Source: Lachnospiraceae bacterium NK4A179 (GTDB taxonomy: Bacteria; Bacillota; Clostridia; Lachnospirales; Lachnospiraceae). Taken from it: a stretch of DNA of 64,000 bases. The stretch covers positions 1 to 64,000 of the forward strand of contig ATWC01000009.1 of the NCBI GenBank assembly GCA_000421045.1, given 5' to 3'. The position numbers and the translations under genes were made by a program. Positions 35,826 through 44,384 of the stretch are shown here, in pieces. A model generated the notes under the pieces. The model ran no database searches and was not told the DNA's origin. It was given only the letters and a program-made list of their open reading frames with translations. How positions within the stretch are numbered: the stretch's first letter is position 1; every line of letters starts with the position of its first letter.

Positions 35826-35870
35826 ATGAAATTATCTGTTATGACAACCAAAAATGAATTAATGACATAA
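35826..35870 (+). CDS. 14-codon open frame with a strong ribosome site (leader peptide or remnant)
   Basis: ATG 35826 is preceded by AAGGAG eight bases upstream, one of the best ribosome sites in the window, and encodes MKLSVMTTKNELMT before TAA. The stop overlaps a TGACATAA site. It may be a regulatory leader peptide or the stub of a lost gene. No resemblance recognised. Confidence 0.3.
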   Translation: MKLSVMTTKNELMT

Positions 35871-36015
35871 AACATTCAAAAACAGTCAAGTTATGTCAAT
35901 ATTAGAATGAAGGTCTGTCATAATCTGATAAATCAAATCATAAATAGATAAACACCGGTGATGCGCTAACAAATCTTGAGATATCAAAACTGTCAGATTT
36001 TATATTTGAAATTTG

Positions 36016-36044
36016 TTGAAATTATCAGCGTTAATCTCTATAAT
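36016..36044 (+). promoter_or_regulatory. promoter of the ClpX-like gene
   Basis: TTGAAA (36016-36021), 17 bases, TATAAT (36039-36044): the best match to the vegetative consensus in the window. A TTACATAA site lies between it and the ATG. Confidence 0.8.
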
Positions 36045-36099
36045 TTACTAATACATGTAAGCGGATTTCAGGCTTACATAAAGAAGAAAGTGAGGCAAA

Positions 36100-37644
36100 A
36101 TGTCAGATATAAACAATAATGATGAAGAAAAGTACTGTTCCATGTGCGGCAGATCCGAAAAGGATGCCGGACATATGGTTCACATGCCGTTCGGGATGTA
36201 TCTCTGCCCGGATTGTATGGATAAGGTTTCGTCAACCATGGAAGAGCGTATGAAGGATATGCCCGGAATGGACTCCTCAGGCGGGGCATTGGATCTTTCA
36301 AAAATGATGCAGCAAATGGGGATGGCAGTTCCTGCGGGAGATGATCTGTATGCCACAAGTGCTGCCAATGATCTTCAAACAGATCCTTCGGGGAACCCGG
36401 ATGGGGAAGAAGGAACAAATGATAAGGAAAAGAAAGAGGAGAAAAAGAAGGGGCCGAGGATCAGTTTTATGAATCTTGGGGACCTTCCCTTCGGAAATCC
36501 TTTTGGCGGCGGTGCAAAGGTAAAACGTGCCAAGCCGGGAGAGGCTAAGCCTCTTATAGCACTGAAAGATATTCCTGCACCTCATAAGATCAAGGCTATG
36601 CTGGATGAATATGTGGTCGGACAGGAAAAAGCAAAGCGTGTCATGAGTGTGGCTGTATACAATCATTACAAGAGAGTTGCCACAAATATGGCCGGCGAGG
36701 ATATTGAGATAGAGAAATCAAATATGCTCATGCTTGGCCCTACAGGTTCCGGTAAGACATATCTTGTAAGAACGCTTGCAAGGATACTTGATGTGCCTTT
36801 AGCGGTTACGGATGCCACATCTCTTACCGAAGCAGGCTATATCGGAGATGATATTGAGAGCGTAGTAAGCAAGCTTCTTACTGCGGCCGATAACGATGCT
36901 GACAGAGCGGAACAGGGCATCATCTATATCGATGAGATAGACAAGATCGCCAGAAAGAGCGATGTGCATTCAAGAGATGTAAACGGCGAATCTGTACAGC
37001 AGGGAATGTTAAAGCTCCTTGAAGGTGCTGAGATAGAAGTTCCTGTAGGCGCTTCATCCAAAAATGCTATGGTCCCCACAACCAGGATAAACACAAGAAA
37101 CATATTATTTATATGTGGCGGTGCTTTCCCGGGTCTCGAGGAGATCATAAATGAACGTCTCAAGAAGAATTCGGCTATGGGCTTTACAGGTGAGATAAGG
37201 GAAAAGGAAAAGAAGGACAGAAAGATATTCGATAAGGCAGAAACCGAAGATATCAGAAAATTCGGCATGATACCCGAATTCGTTGGTCGTCTTCCCATGA
37301 TGTTTGCGCTCGAAGGACTTGATGAGGATATGCTGGTCCGCATCCTTAAAGAGCCTAAAAATGCAATAGTTAAGCAGTATGAGAAACTGCTTGAGCTTGA
37401 CGGAGTGAAACTTGAATTCACTGATGGTGCACTGCGGGCTATAGCTGCAAAAGCCATGACCAAAGAAACAGGAGCCAGAGCACTCAGAGCAGTACTTGAT
37501 GAATATATGACCGATATCATGTTTGAGATCCCTAAGGATGATAATATCGGTAAGGTAACGATCACAGAAGAATATATAGAGAAAAAAGGCGGCCCTCTTA
37601 TCGAGAACCGCACTGAAGAAATACCGAAATTAACAGGAGCCTGA
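36100..37644 (+). CDS. ClpX-like AAA+ unfoldase with zinc finger and long insertion
   Basis: 514 residues against about 420 for normal ClpX. The N-terminal zinc-binding domain has Cys 13, 16, 36 and 39. A Lys/Glu/Gly-rich insert (about 50-150) separates it from the AAA+ module: Walker A GPTGSGKT near 213, pore loop EAGYIGDD (GYVG in ClpX), Walker B IIYIDEIDK near 274, arginine finger PEFVGRLP, sensor-2 GARALR. The RKH pore loop of ClpX is missing and the ClpP-contacting IGF loop reads MGF. It may unfold proteins alone or with ClpP; no clpP is nearby. Could be the only clpX of the genome or a specialised paralogue. Confidence 0.88.
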   Translation: MSDINNNDEEKYCSMCGRSEKDAGHMVHMPFGMYLCPDCMDKVSSTMEERMKDMPGMDSSGGALDLSKMMQQMGMAVPAGDDLYATSAANDLQTDPSGNPDGEEGTNDKEKKEEKKKGPRISFMNLGDLPFGNPFGGGAKVKRAKPGEAKPLIALKDIPAPHKIKAMLDEYVVGQEKAKRVMSVAVYNHYKRVATNMAGEDIEIEKSNMLMLGPTGSGKTYLVRTLARILDVPLAVTDATSLTEAGYIGDDIESVVSKLLTAADNDADRAEQGIIYIDEIDKIARKSDVHSRDVNGESVQQGMLKLLEGAEIEVPVGASSKNAMVPTTRINTRNILFICGGAFPGLEEIINERLKKNSAMGFTGEIREKEKKDRKIFDKAETEDIRKFGMIPEFVGRLPMMFALEGLDEDMLVRILKEPKNAIVKQYEKLLELDGVKLEFTDGALRAIAAKAMTKETGARALRAVLDEYMTDIMFEIPKDDNIGKVTITEEYIEKKGGPLIENRTEEIPKLTGA

Positions 37645-37652
37645 TCTTCTGT

Positions 37653-38588
37653 TTAGGCTGTGATCACCGTTCCGAATCTGCCTTTTGCCGCATCCTTGGC
37701 ATGGGAAAGGGAGGTGATCACAACGGTTCCTTCCGGAACCTCCTTAAGGTATTCTACGGCTGCCCTGATCTTAGGCAGCATATCTGTTTTTCCGAATTCA
37801 CCGGCCTCCATGAGCTTTTCAGCCTCGGAGGCTGTTATTTTTTCGATCGCTTTCTGATCATCTTTTCCAAAAGATGTGTAAGCATGATCTACTGATGTGA
37901 GGATTATGAGCATTTCTGCTTTCAGATCCGCAGCAAGACGTCCGGCTATGGCATCCTTTTCGATAACGGCAGAAGCACCTTTGAATACGTGGTTCTGTTC
38001 TATTACGGGGATACCGCCGCCGCCGCAGGCAATGACGTTCATGCCCTGCTCCGATAAAGCGCGGATAGCATCGAGCTCGACTATCCTTATAGGCTCGGGA
38101 GCTGCGATGATACGTCTGAATCCTTTGCCGGGTTCTTCTTTAACATAATTGCCTTTTTTGATCTCGATCTGTGCATCTTCAGCTGACATGTAACGGCCGA
38201 TGAGCTTCTCGGGTTCGTAAAATGCTTCATCGTAAGGATCGACAGTCACCTGTGTGAGAAGTGTCACAACGGGAGTGGAATCACCTCTGCCAAGCAGTTC
38301 CGAATGAAGAGAATTCTGAAGGTCATAGCCGATATATCCTTCGCTCATAGCGGAGCATACACACATGGGAGCGGGAGTGTAATCGATATAGACACGTCTT
38401 AACTCTGTCATTGCTTTGTGGATCATGCTTACCTGAGGGCCGTTTGAATGAGTGATCGTAAGCTGCCTGCCATCATCTGCTATATCAGCAAGTGCCTTGG
38501 CAGTGATCTTTACTGCATCCATCTGTTCAAGAGTGGTGAGACCTAAAGCTTCATGTCCGAGTGAAACAACAGTTTTTTTCTTATTCAT
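37653..38588 (-). CDS. arcC: carbamate kinase (variant N-terminal motif)
   Basis: 311 residues from ATG 38588, which has GGAG nine bases upstream; ATG 38597 is in frame but too close to it. Amino-acid-kinase fold: THSNGPQV, APMCVCSAMSEGYIGYDLQ, GKGFRRIIAAPEP, ACGGGGIPV and VIEKD are all typical of carbamate kinase, which makes ATP from carbamoyl phosphate in arginine or allantoin breakdown. The usual ALGGNAL at the N-terminus reads SLGHEALG. No arginine deiminase or carbamoyltransferase gene is adjacent. The gene faces the ClpX-like gene with eight bases between stops. Confidence 0.88.
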   Translation of the reverse strand: MNKKKTVVSLGHEALGLTTLEQMDAVKITAKALADIADDGRQLTITHSNGPQVSMIHKAMTELRRVYIDYTPAPMCVCSAMSEGYIGYDLQNSLHSELLGRGDSTPVVTLLTQVTVDPYDEAFYEPEKLIGRYMSAEDAQIEIKKGNYVKEEPGKGFRRIIAAPEPIRIVELDAIRALSEQGMNVIACGGGGIPVIEQNHVFKGASAVIEKDAIAGRLAADLKAEMLIILTSVDHAYTSFGKDDQKAIEKITASEAEKLMEAGEFGKTDMLPKIRAAVEYLKEVPEGTVVITSLSHAKDAAKGRFGTVITA

Positions 38589-38671
38589 TATCTTCATCTC
38601 CGTATAAGGATTTTATTCTGATCAACACAGCAAGTATATCAGATTTAGGGGGAGAAAAAAATAATTTTCTA

Positions 38672-38700
38672 TGGACAACAGATCGCCCGAGTGATATATT
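38672..38700 (+). promoter_or_regulatory. promoter of the InlB-repeat membrane protein gene
   Basis: TGGACA (38672-38677), 17 bases, TATATT (38695-38700). Confidence 0.55.
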
Positions 38701-38706
38701 TTAGCG

Positions 38707-38786
38707 CACACACATCTGTAGTCGGAAATGCCGTTCGGCAGCCTCCGGAAAAGACGGAAAACTACCGTCTGTAAGGAGGAAGATTC
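38707..38786 (+). promoter_or_regulatory. structured 5' leader, candidate cis-regulatory RNA
   Basis: GTAGT (about 38719) can pair with ACTAC (about 38760), enclosing a TGCCG-TT-CGGCA hairpin; alternatively AGACGG pairs with CCGTCT just before the ribosome site GGAGGA. Two exclusive foldings next to the ribosome site suggest regulation. It does not match any riboswitch class I can recall. Confidence 0.35.
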
Positions 38787-41249
38787 ATGAAAAATATTAG
38801 AAGAACACTATTATGCGGCTTTACAGTGCTGCTCATTTTTGCGTCGATTATTACAAACACGGTCAGTGTTGTGGCAAAAGAGAAAGATGTATCGGGCAAC
38901 AATGCAGATCAAAGCCCGGAAGGGACAGATCCGGTGCAGTCACCGGATGTTTATGACATAACGATAAGGCATGAACATGAACGTAACAGATGTTACAGGA
39001 TGTTATGGATACCCTGTGGAGGCCAGTGGACAAATTTTACAAACGAAGAAGGAAAGCATGTCTACAGCTGTACCAATCAGTTTTCAAAAAGAATAGTGAA
39101 TGGTCATCCGTTAACTGATGCCCATTTTAATAAGCCATATTTTTATGGAGAGATGGATCTGAAGACAGAGTTTCATGACGGTTCGTATGTAGAGGATCTG
39201 ATCTGTAATGTAGATGTTCTGGGAACTATAAGGATAGAGCGGCACATGGATGACGGTCATCTAAGGCTCTTAGCAAGTGTTACGGATGACAGCAGATACA
39301 TTGAAAAATATAAGCTTGAATGGGCGGAGAACGACAGTCAGCTCTTTATGAACTGGAGCACAAACCTGTTTACGGATATAAGAGGAACGCATGAACTTCA
39401 TGCTTCATGGTACGATCCGGTCACCAGAGAATGGTTTTATGACACCTTTGAATATACTGACTTTTCTCTTCCGCTAACGGTCTCGCTTCGTTCAGAAGGA
39501 AGTGAGTTATCAACGCTTTCGGTTCCATATGGTGAGTTGCCGGAGCATGTCGAAGTGCCTGTAAGGAAAGGCTATGACTTCTGTGGATACGAAAAGGACG
39601 GTGTGTATTGGATAGACAAAGACGGAAAGCCTACGGCTGCATTTGATGCCAAAATGCCGGAATCGGCGATATCGCTTGATGCTGTATGGAGTGCCAGAAA
39701 ATATAACGTCTGCTACGGCCCTGATGGCAATAAAGACGGGGTTCCCGACAGAACTTTTGATACAGAATTTGATAAGGCGTACAGTAGCGTGAATGTATCA
39801 GGTGAGATCAAAACCGGTTATATTTTTGACGGTTACAAAAGCGATGAGGAGAATGTCTTTGATAAGGACGGAGCACCGACCGGAAACGGCATATGGAGAT
39901 GGGATCCTAAAAAAGATTCACGTGGAAGAGTGATACTTTCAGAGGCCTTTAGTCCCAAGGTTTATGAGATAAAGTGTGGCGGGAAGTCTTATAAGGTTAC
40001 CTATGATGCGCCTTATGAAGCGGTGGCGCCTGCGGCTAAGAAGACCGGTCATGTATTTAAAGGATATACCGTAAGCGGAGATCTTGCTTATGATCAAAAC
40101 GGAAAAGCTGTGTCCAAGACCTGGAAATGGGATATTGAAAACGGCTTGGCTCTTGGTGAAGAGTACGAACCGAAGACTTTTAAGATAAAGTGCGGTGACA
40201 AAACATACAGTGTGACCTATGGTGAGAAATACGGAAACGTAAGTGCATGCGAGGTTGATAAGGATTCCATATTCATGGGTTATAAATATGGCGACGAGTC
40301 AGTCTTTGATGAAAATGGAAAACCAGTGGAAACATTCTGGAAATGGGACGGTGATGAAGGCGACGTAATAGAACTTAAGGCAGAGATAAAGAAGAAGCCT
40401 GAACCTACGGCAACACCGACACCTGAACCCACCACTGAAACGGCAACCGGAACTTCAGATGAGAGTGTTTCAAAAAATCTTTCAAAGGGTAAAACAAACG
40501 GTACGGGAAACGGTTCCGGTATGTCAGATGGGCAAAAATCAGATTCGGTATCATCGGGCTCGGTGTCTTCGGATTCTGTATCTTCAGACAGCGTATCTTC
40601 CGATGCGGTTTCTGAAGATAAGGCAATGAAGAAGAAAAACAAAGCAGTGGCATCAGGCGGCTCCGGAAATGACGGCTCTGATGCTCCCTCTGATACAGTA
40701 TTGAAAAAAGCAAGAACACAGTTATCGAATAATGGCGAAAAGACAATAACTGATGCAAAAGATGAAGCCGCTGTATCTGAGGTTGTTAAGGAGGATGAAG
40801 GGAACGAGTCCGTGCCTCAGTCTTCTGCAAAAACAGTACAGGCAGCTTCGCGGAATAAAGAATGGAAAAATACCGGGGAAAAGCATTTTATAATGCCGCC
40901 AGAAGTGGTAAAAACTGCTGCTGCGGTAGGTGGCGTATCGGCAGCTGCAGCCGGCGGAGTATATGTGCTGCAGGCCGGGTTTATATATCTTTTTGCCATG
41001 GCGGATATCATAAATGTGAGTCCTGCCGGAAAAAGGAAGGAAATAGGAAAGGTGACGGTCGGAAGCAAAAGGGGAAAACTGTCCGTGGAAGTGGGCAGAA
41101 GTTTAATAAACAAGTGCGATGCGGGACATATCGAGATATTGTTCTCAAAACCTTTTGTATGGGCATACAGAAACAGACCATTAAAAGTGACTGTCGGAGG
41201 AAAGGCTTTTATGACGGCTCTTAGCGATAAGGTGGAAGCAAGGATATGA
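38787..41249 (+). CDS. secreted InlB-repeat protein with C-terminal membrane helix and cytoplasmic domain
   Basis: 820 residues. Signal peptide (1-30), an unassigned domain (about 55-240), InlB-type / Listeria-Bacteroides beta repeats (about 240-560: KGYDFCGYEKDG, TGYIFDGYK, TGHVFKGYT), a PTPEPT linker and Ser/Val/Asp repeats (about 585-615), a hydrophobic membrane segment (about 708-742) and a ~75-residue C-terminal domain with EIGKVTVGSKRGKLSVEVG. With the signal peptide outside, the last domain should be in the cytoplasm. It lies between ClpX-like genes; direct contact with one of the AAA+ proteins is an inference. AAGGAGGA precedes the ATG. Confidence 0.75.
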   Translation: MKNIRRTLLCGFTVLLIFASIITNTVSVVAKEKDVSGNNADQSPEGTDPVQSPDVYDITIRHEHERNRCYRMLWIPCGGQWTNFTNEEGKHVYSCTNQFSKRIVNGHPLTDAHFNKPYFYGEMDLKTEFHDGSYVEDLICNVDVLGTIRIERHMDDGHLRLLASVTDDSRYIEKYKLEWAENDSQLFMNWSTNLFTDIRGTHELHASWYDPVTREWFYDTFEYTDFSLPLTVSLRSEGSELSTLSVPYGELPEHVEVPVRKGYDFCGYEKDGVYWIDKDGKPTAAFDAKMPESAISLDAVWSARKYNVCYGPDGNKDGVPDRTFDTEFDKAYSSVNVSGEIKTGYIFDGYKSDEENVFDKDGAPTGNGIWRWDPKKDSRGRVILSEAFSPKVYEIKCGGKSYKVTYDAPYEAVAPAAKKTGHVFKGYTVSGDLAYDQNGKAVSKTWKWDIENGLALGEEYEPKTFKIKCGDKTYSVTYGEKYGNVSACEVDKDSIFMGYKYGDESVFDENGKPVETFWKWDGDEGDVIELKAEIKKKPEPTATPTPEPTTETATGTSDESVSKNLSKGKTNGTGNGSGMSDGQKSDSVSSGSVSSDSVSSDSVSSDAVSEDKAMKKKNKAVASGGSGNDGSDAPSDTVLKKARTQLSNNGEKTITDAKDEAAVSEVVKEDEGNESVPQSSAKTVQAASRNKEWKNTGEKHFIMPPEVVKTAAAVGGVSAAAAGGVYVLQAGFIYLFAMADIINVSPAGKRKEIGKVTVGSKRGKLSVEVGRSLINKCDAGHIEILFSKPFVWAYRNRPLKVTVGGKAFMTALSDKVEARI

Positions 41250-41275
41250 TGTTCTGAAAGCTCTGTTTTTAGGCC

Positions 41276-41310
41276 TGCACCGCCCTTTGAATCCTTGCAA
41301 GGGCGGTGCA
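41276..41310. other. perfect 12-bp inverted repeat (hairpin) without T-run
   Basis: TGCACCGCCCTT, 11-base loop, AAGGGCGGTGCA. Very stable but followed by AAAGATAG, so it is not a normal intrinsic terminator. It ends 20 bases before the next ATG and may be a processing or stability element or a partial terminator. Confidence 0.6.
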
Positions 41311-41330
41311 AAGATAGTAAAATAAAGGCT

Positions 41331-42830
41331 ATGATCAATATATTCAGAGCCACGGATACTGTCGGTGAAAAACGCGGCAGATATGCCAAAATGATTAGCC
41401 CGTCAGCCTATATCACTGAAAGGATGATGGCTGTAAGCGAGGGCACTCCTGATGACTGGTCCGACGAGATCAGCTATATGGAGATGCTTTATTACCGTGT
41501 GCTTGAGGATCCGGGGATAGATGAAGCAGACAGAGGGCTTGATGACATGCTTGATAAGCTCGATGAAGATCTGCAGTATTCGATGGATATATTCGGTGAA
41601 AGGGCTGATAATGTCCTTACATTTCTTGAATCCGATACCATGCGTCATGCACTCAACCGCAGTTCCAATGAGGCAGAATGCAGGATACTCGGACACATCA
41701 GATATATCAGAAATGAACGTTTCGGAAAAAAACAGGAAAGCAATAAAGGAAAGGGCAGGACTCCCGCTCAGATAAAAGAATATCTTGATGCATATATCAT
41801 CGGTCAGGATGATGCAAAGATCGCTCTTTCAAATGCTGTATATGGTCATATGAAAAGGATCCGTCACCCGGATGTGAATTTTGCACCGGATGTGGTCCTT
41901 ATGATCGGTCCTTCCGGCTGCGGTAAGACTGAGCTTATGCGGAGGATAGCAAATATCAGCGATGAGCCTATGATATGTACGGATGTGTCGAATCTTGGCG
42001 CCGGTCAATATAGGGGGCGCCATAAGGAAGACATACTTATGGATCTCTATATGGCAGCAGGCAAGGATCTTCGCAAAGCTGAAAGAGGGATCATCTTTAT
42101 GGATGAATTCGATAAGCTTCTGCTTCCCGCGGTCTCTGAAAGAGGCGTAAACGTACATGATGATGTGCAGTCGCAGCTCCTTACAATGCTTGAGGGAAGC
42201 GATGTGGAACTCAAGACGGATGGACAGTCACTCGTGATAAATACATCAAGGATACTTTTTGTACTTGCCGGAGCATTCCAGGGAATAGATGAATTTATCA
42301 GGAAAGACAGGATGAAGCGTGAGAATTCGTCTGCCGGAATGGGATTTCTTTCAACACTGAAACAGGACGTAAACACGGAATTTATCCGTGAAAACATAAA
42401 TCATGACGTGCTCATGGAGTACGGAATGAAGACGGAACTTGCGGGAAGGATAAGCAGCATAGCGGTGCTTGAGAAACTCGGAAGGGAAGAGCTGTTAAGG
42501 ATACTGACAGAAGCTGATGACGGAATGCCGCAGTGCTATGCAAAGGAAGTGGAGCTTGGAAGCCGCGCAAAACTTATTTTCAGAGAAGACGCGCTGGAGG
42601 CCATAGCGGATGAGGCTCTTGAATCCGGAGTGGGTGCAAGAGCACTTAGAAGCATTCTTTCAAGAGTGATGCTGCCTGTGCTTTACAAGGCGCCCGCCAT
42701 GAAGGGACTCACGCGGGTTGTGATATCCCGTGAATGTGTTACTGACGGTGTAGATGCTGAATATGTTTTAGGAGAGAATGATACTCCTTTAAGCGAGCTG
42801 ATAAGAGAAAGCAGAGAAGATGAACGATAA
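41331..42830 (+). CDS. ClpX-like AAA+ protein lacking the zinc finger
   Basis: 499 residues from ATG 41331 (a TTG at 41295 lies in the hairpin). The first ~140 residues are helical and unlike ClpX. AAA+ module: KEYLDAYIIGQDDAK, Walker A GPSGCGKT near 192, Walker B IIFMDEFDK near 254, arginine finger TELAGRI, sensor-2 GARALR. The GYVG pore loop is replaced by GAGQYRGRHKED, as in the next gene, which suggests altered substrate handling. MGF stands at the ClpP-contact position. It overlaps the third AAA+ gene by 11 bases. Unknown function; probably forms a hexamer, alone or mixed with its neighbour. Confidence 0.8.
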   Translation: MINIFRATDTVGEKRGRYAKMISPSAYITERMMAVSEGTPDDWSDEISYMEMLYYRVLEDPGIDEADRGLDDMLDKLDEDLQYSMDIFGERADNVLTFLESDTMRHALNRSSNEAECRILGHIRYIRNERFGKKQESNKGKGRTPAQIKEYLDAYIIGQDDAKIALSNAVYGHMKRIRHPDVNFAPDVVLMIGPSGCGKTELMRRIANISDEPMICTDVSNLGAGQYRGRHKEDILMDLYMAAGKDLRKAERGIIFMDEFDKLLLPAVSERGVNVHDDVQSQLLTMLEGSDVELKTDGQSLVINTSRILFVLAGAFQGIDEFIRKDRMKRENSSAGMGFLSTLKQDVNTEFIRENINHDVLMEYGMKTELAGRISSIAVLEKLGREELLRILTEADDGMPQCYAKEVELGSRAKLIFREDALEAIADEALESGVGARALRSILSRVMLPVLYKAPAMKGLTRVVISRECVTDGVDAEYVLGENDTPLSELIRESREDER

Positions 42831-44373
42831 GGAACTGTTTGAATGTCAGGCGCCGGACGGAGTGTATGATCACTTCACGGCGGAACTGAAAAGGTATATG
42901 GACGAAGGCGGCAGGATAGGAAATATAAGCGTTGCCGCTCTTGTTCTTACGCTTATCGTTTATTATCTTCTGAAAAGAAGACCGGTTGCAGACAGGCAGA
43001 CTGAGAGTATCTTGAAGCTTTTGGGCGCAGCTTATAAGGATAAGGGATACAGAGCTGCATTCTGGACGATAATGAGGGAATCATCTGAAGCGATGCCGGA
43101 GGATGAGTTCTTTGCTGCAGCTCCCGGGCTTGAGCGCAGAGTAACTAACGATGATATAGATGAGCTATTTGCTTTTGTGGAATATGAGATAATCAGATAC
43201 AGAGAAGTCGGTGAAAGAGAGCGACTTTTGGGTCTGCTTGATGTGTGCCGTGTAAGATACAGGTCTGCTGATATCTTTTCTCATCTGGGACGCTTGAAAA
43301 AAGAAAAGAAGGATGTAGTACCAAGGCATGTGGCTGCGGCCGTTAACTTTTTGAAGCAGTATAATCCCGAAAGTATAAAGGCATATCTGGACCGTTATGT
43401 TGTGGGACAGGATGACAGTAAGCGCATTCTTTCTGCTGCGGTCTACAATCATTACCTGAGGCTTGCAAACCCGGACGAGCATCTTCTCAAATCAAATGTA
43501 TTACTGATCGGCCCTACGGGCTGTGGAAAGACAGAACTTATAAGAAGACTCACATCGCTTGTAAATGTGCCGGTTACCGTGACAGACTTCAGCGGACTGG
43601 TCGCTACACCGTGGAAAGGTCGAAACAAAGAAGAGGCACTCACTTCTCTTTATCTGAAGGCCGGGAAGGATGTAGAGCTTGCCGAATGCGGGATAGTTTT
43701 CTGCGATGAGTTTGACAAGATCATTCCGTCGAGAAGATATTCAAGAGGCGGCGATATAAATGATGAGCTGCAGGGTCAGCTGCTTGGCATGTTTGAGGGA
43801 ACTGTGCTTGATGTGCCGGTAAAAGAAGGCGGCGGATCAGAAATGATACAGATGAATACCGAAAATATACTTTTTGTCTGCGCCGGGGCTTTTGAAGGGC
43901 TTGATAAACTTGTCAAAAAGGATATCGACAAAGCCGGGATAGGATTTGGAAGCGAAGTTAAGGATAGCGATGAATTTGAACTGAATTCCGAAGTCCTTAA
44001 GACAAAGCATCTGGTTGATTATGGTATGAAACCCGAACTTGCAGGCAGACTCAATGCTGTAAGCGTACTCAAGAAGCTTGACAGGGATGCACTTCACAGG
44101 GTTCTCACGGAGGCTGAGGACAGTATCCTTGTAAGATATATGAATGAATTCAGGGAAGACGATGAAGTGGAACTTGAATTTACTGAAGATGCACTGGATG
44201 TGATCATAGACAGGGTGATGGATATGAACATTGGTGCAAGAGGTCTCAATTCTGTTATACACGAGATGCTGAAGACCCCGATGTTTGAGACCCCTTCAAA
44301 GGAAGGCGTGAAAGGCGTGCGCATCACAGGGGATGCAGCACGCGGTATAAGCGGACCTGAATACATATTTTGA
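42820..44373 (+). CDS. membrane-anchored ClpX-like AAA+ protein
   Basis: 517 residues. A single membrane helix at about 33-51 (ISVAALVLTLIVYYLL) anchors the protein; a helical domain follows to ~190, then the ClpX-like module: AYLDRYVVGQDDSK, Walker A GPTGCGKT near 231, the pore position reads TPWKGRNKEE, Walker B IVFCDEFDK near 290, arginine finger PELAGRL, sensor-2 GARGL. IGF near 373 keeps the ClpP-docking tripeptide exactly. Anchored ClpX-like ATPases are not a familiar class; FtsH is the usual membrane AAA+ protease but has a peptidase domain, absent here. Start overlaps the preceding gene by 11 bases. Confidence 0.82.
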   Translation: MNDKELFECQAPDGVYDHFTAELKRYMDEGGRIGNISVAALVLTLIVYYLLKRRPVADRQTESILKLLGAAYKDKGYRAAFWTIMRESSEAMPEDEFFAAAPGLERRVTNDDIDELFAFVEYEIIRYREVGERERLLGLLDVCRVRYRSADIFSHLGRLKKEKKDVVPRHVAAAVNFLKQYNPESIKAYLDRYVVGQDDSKRILSAAVYNHYLRLANPDEHLLKSNVLLIGPTGCGKTELIRRLTSLVNVPVTVTDFSGLVATPWKGRNKEEALTSLYLKAGKDVELAECGIVFCDEFDKIIPSRRYSRGGDINDELQGQLLGMFEGTVLDVPVKEGGGSEMIQMNTENILFVCAGAFEGLDKLVKKDIDKAGIGFGSEVKDSDEFELNSEVLKTKHLVDYGMKPELAGRLNAVSVLKKLDRDALHRVLTEAEDSILVRYMNEFREDDEVELEFTEDALDVIIDRVMDMNIGARGLNSVIHEMLKTPMFETPSKEGVKGVRITGDAARGISGPEYIF

Positions 44374-44384
44374 GGGTAGTGAGA

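Larger units (their letters stand above)
35453..36015. promoter_or_regulatory. long AT-rich regulatory region with repeated TTACATAA/TGACATAA sites
   Basis: No gene of normal size lies here. TTACATAA or TGACATAA octamers occur at 35572, 35604, 35635 and 35863 on the plus strand and as TTATGTCA at 35706 and 35891 on the other; a further TTACATAA is at 36074 just before the next ATG. The sites at 35863 and 35891 face each other. This looks like an operator cluster or a small replication-type region for the AAA+ gene downstream; the binding protein is unknown. Confidence 0.5.

Noticed and set aside
36100-37644. HslU or Lon instead of ClpX for the first AAA+ gene
   Set aside because: The four-Cys zinc domain, the GYIGDD pore loop and PEFVGRLP belong to ClpX; HslU lacks the zinc domain and Lon has a fused protease.
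38707-38786. c-di-GMP-I (GEMM) riboswitch
   Set aside because: Only an isolated GCCTCCGG word matches; the GACGCAAAGC core and the receptor for the tetraloop are missing.
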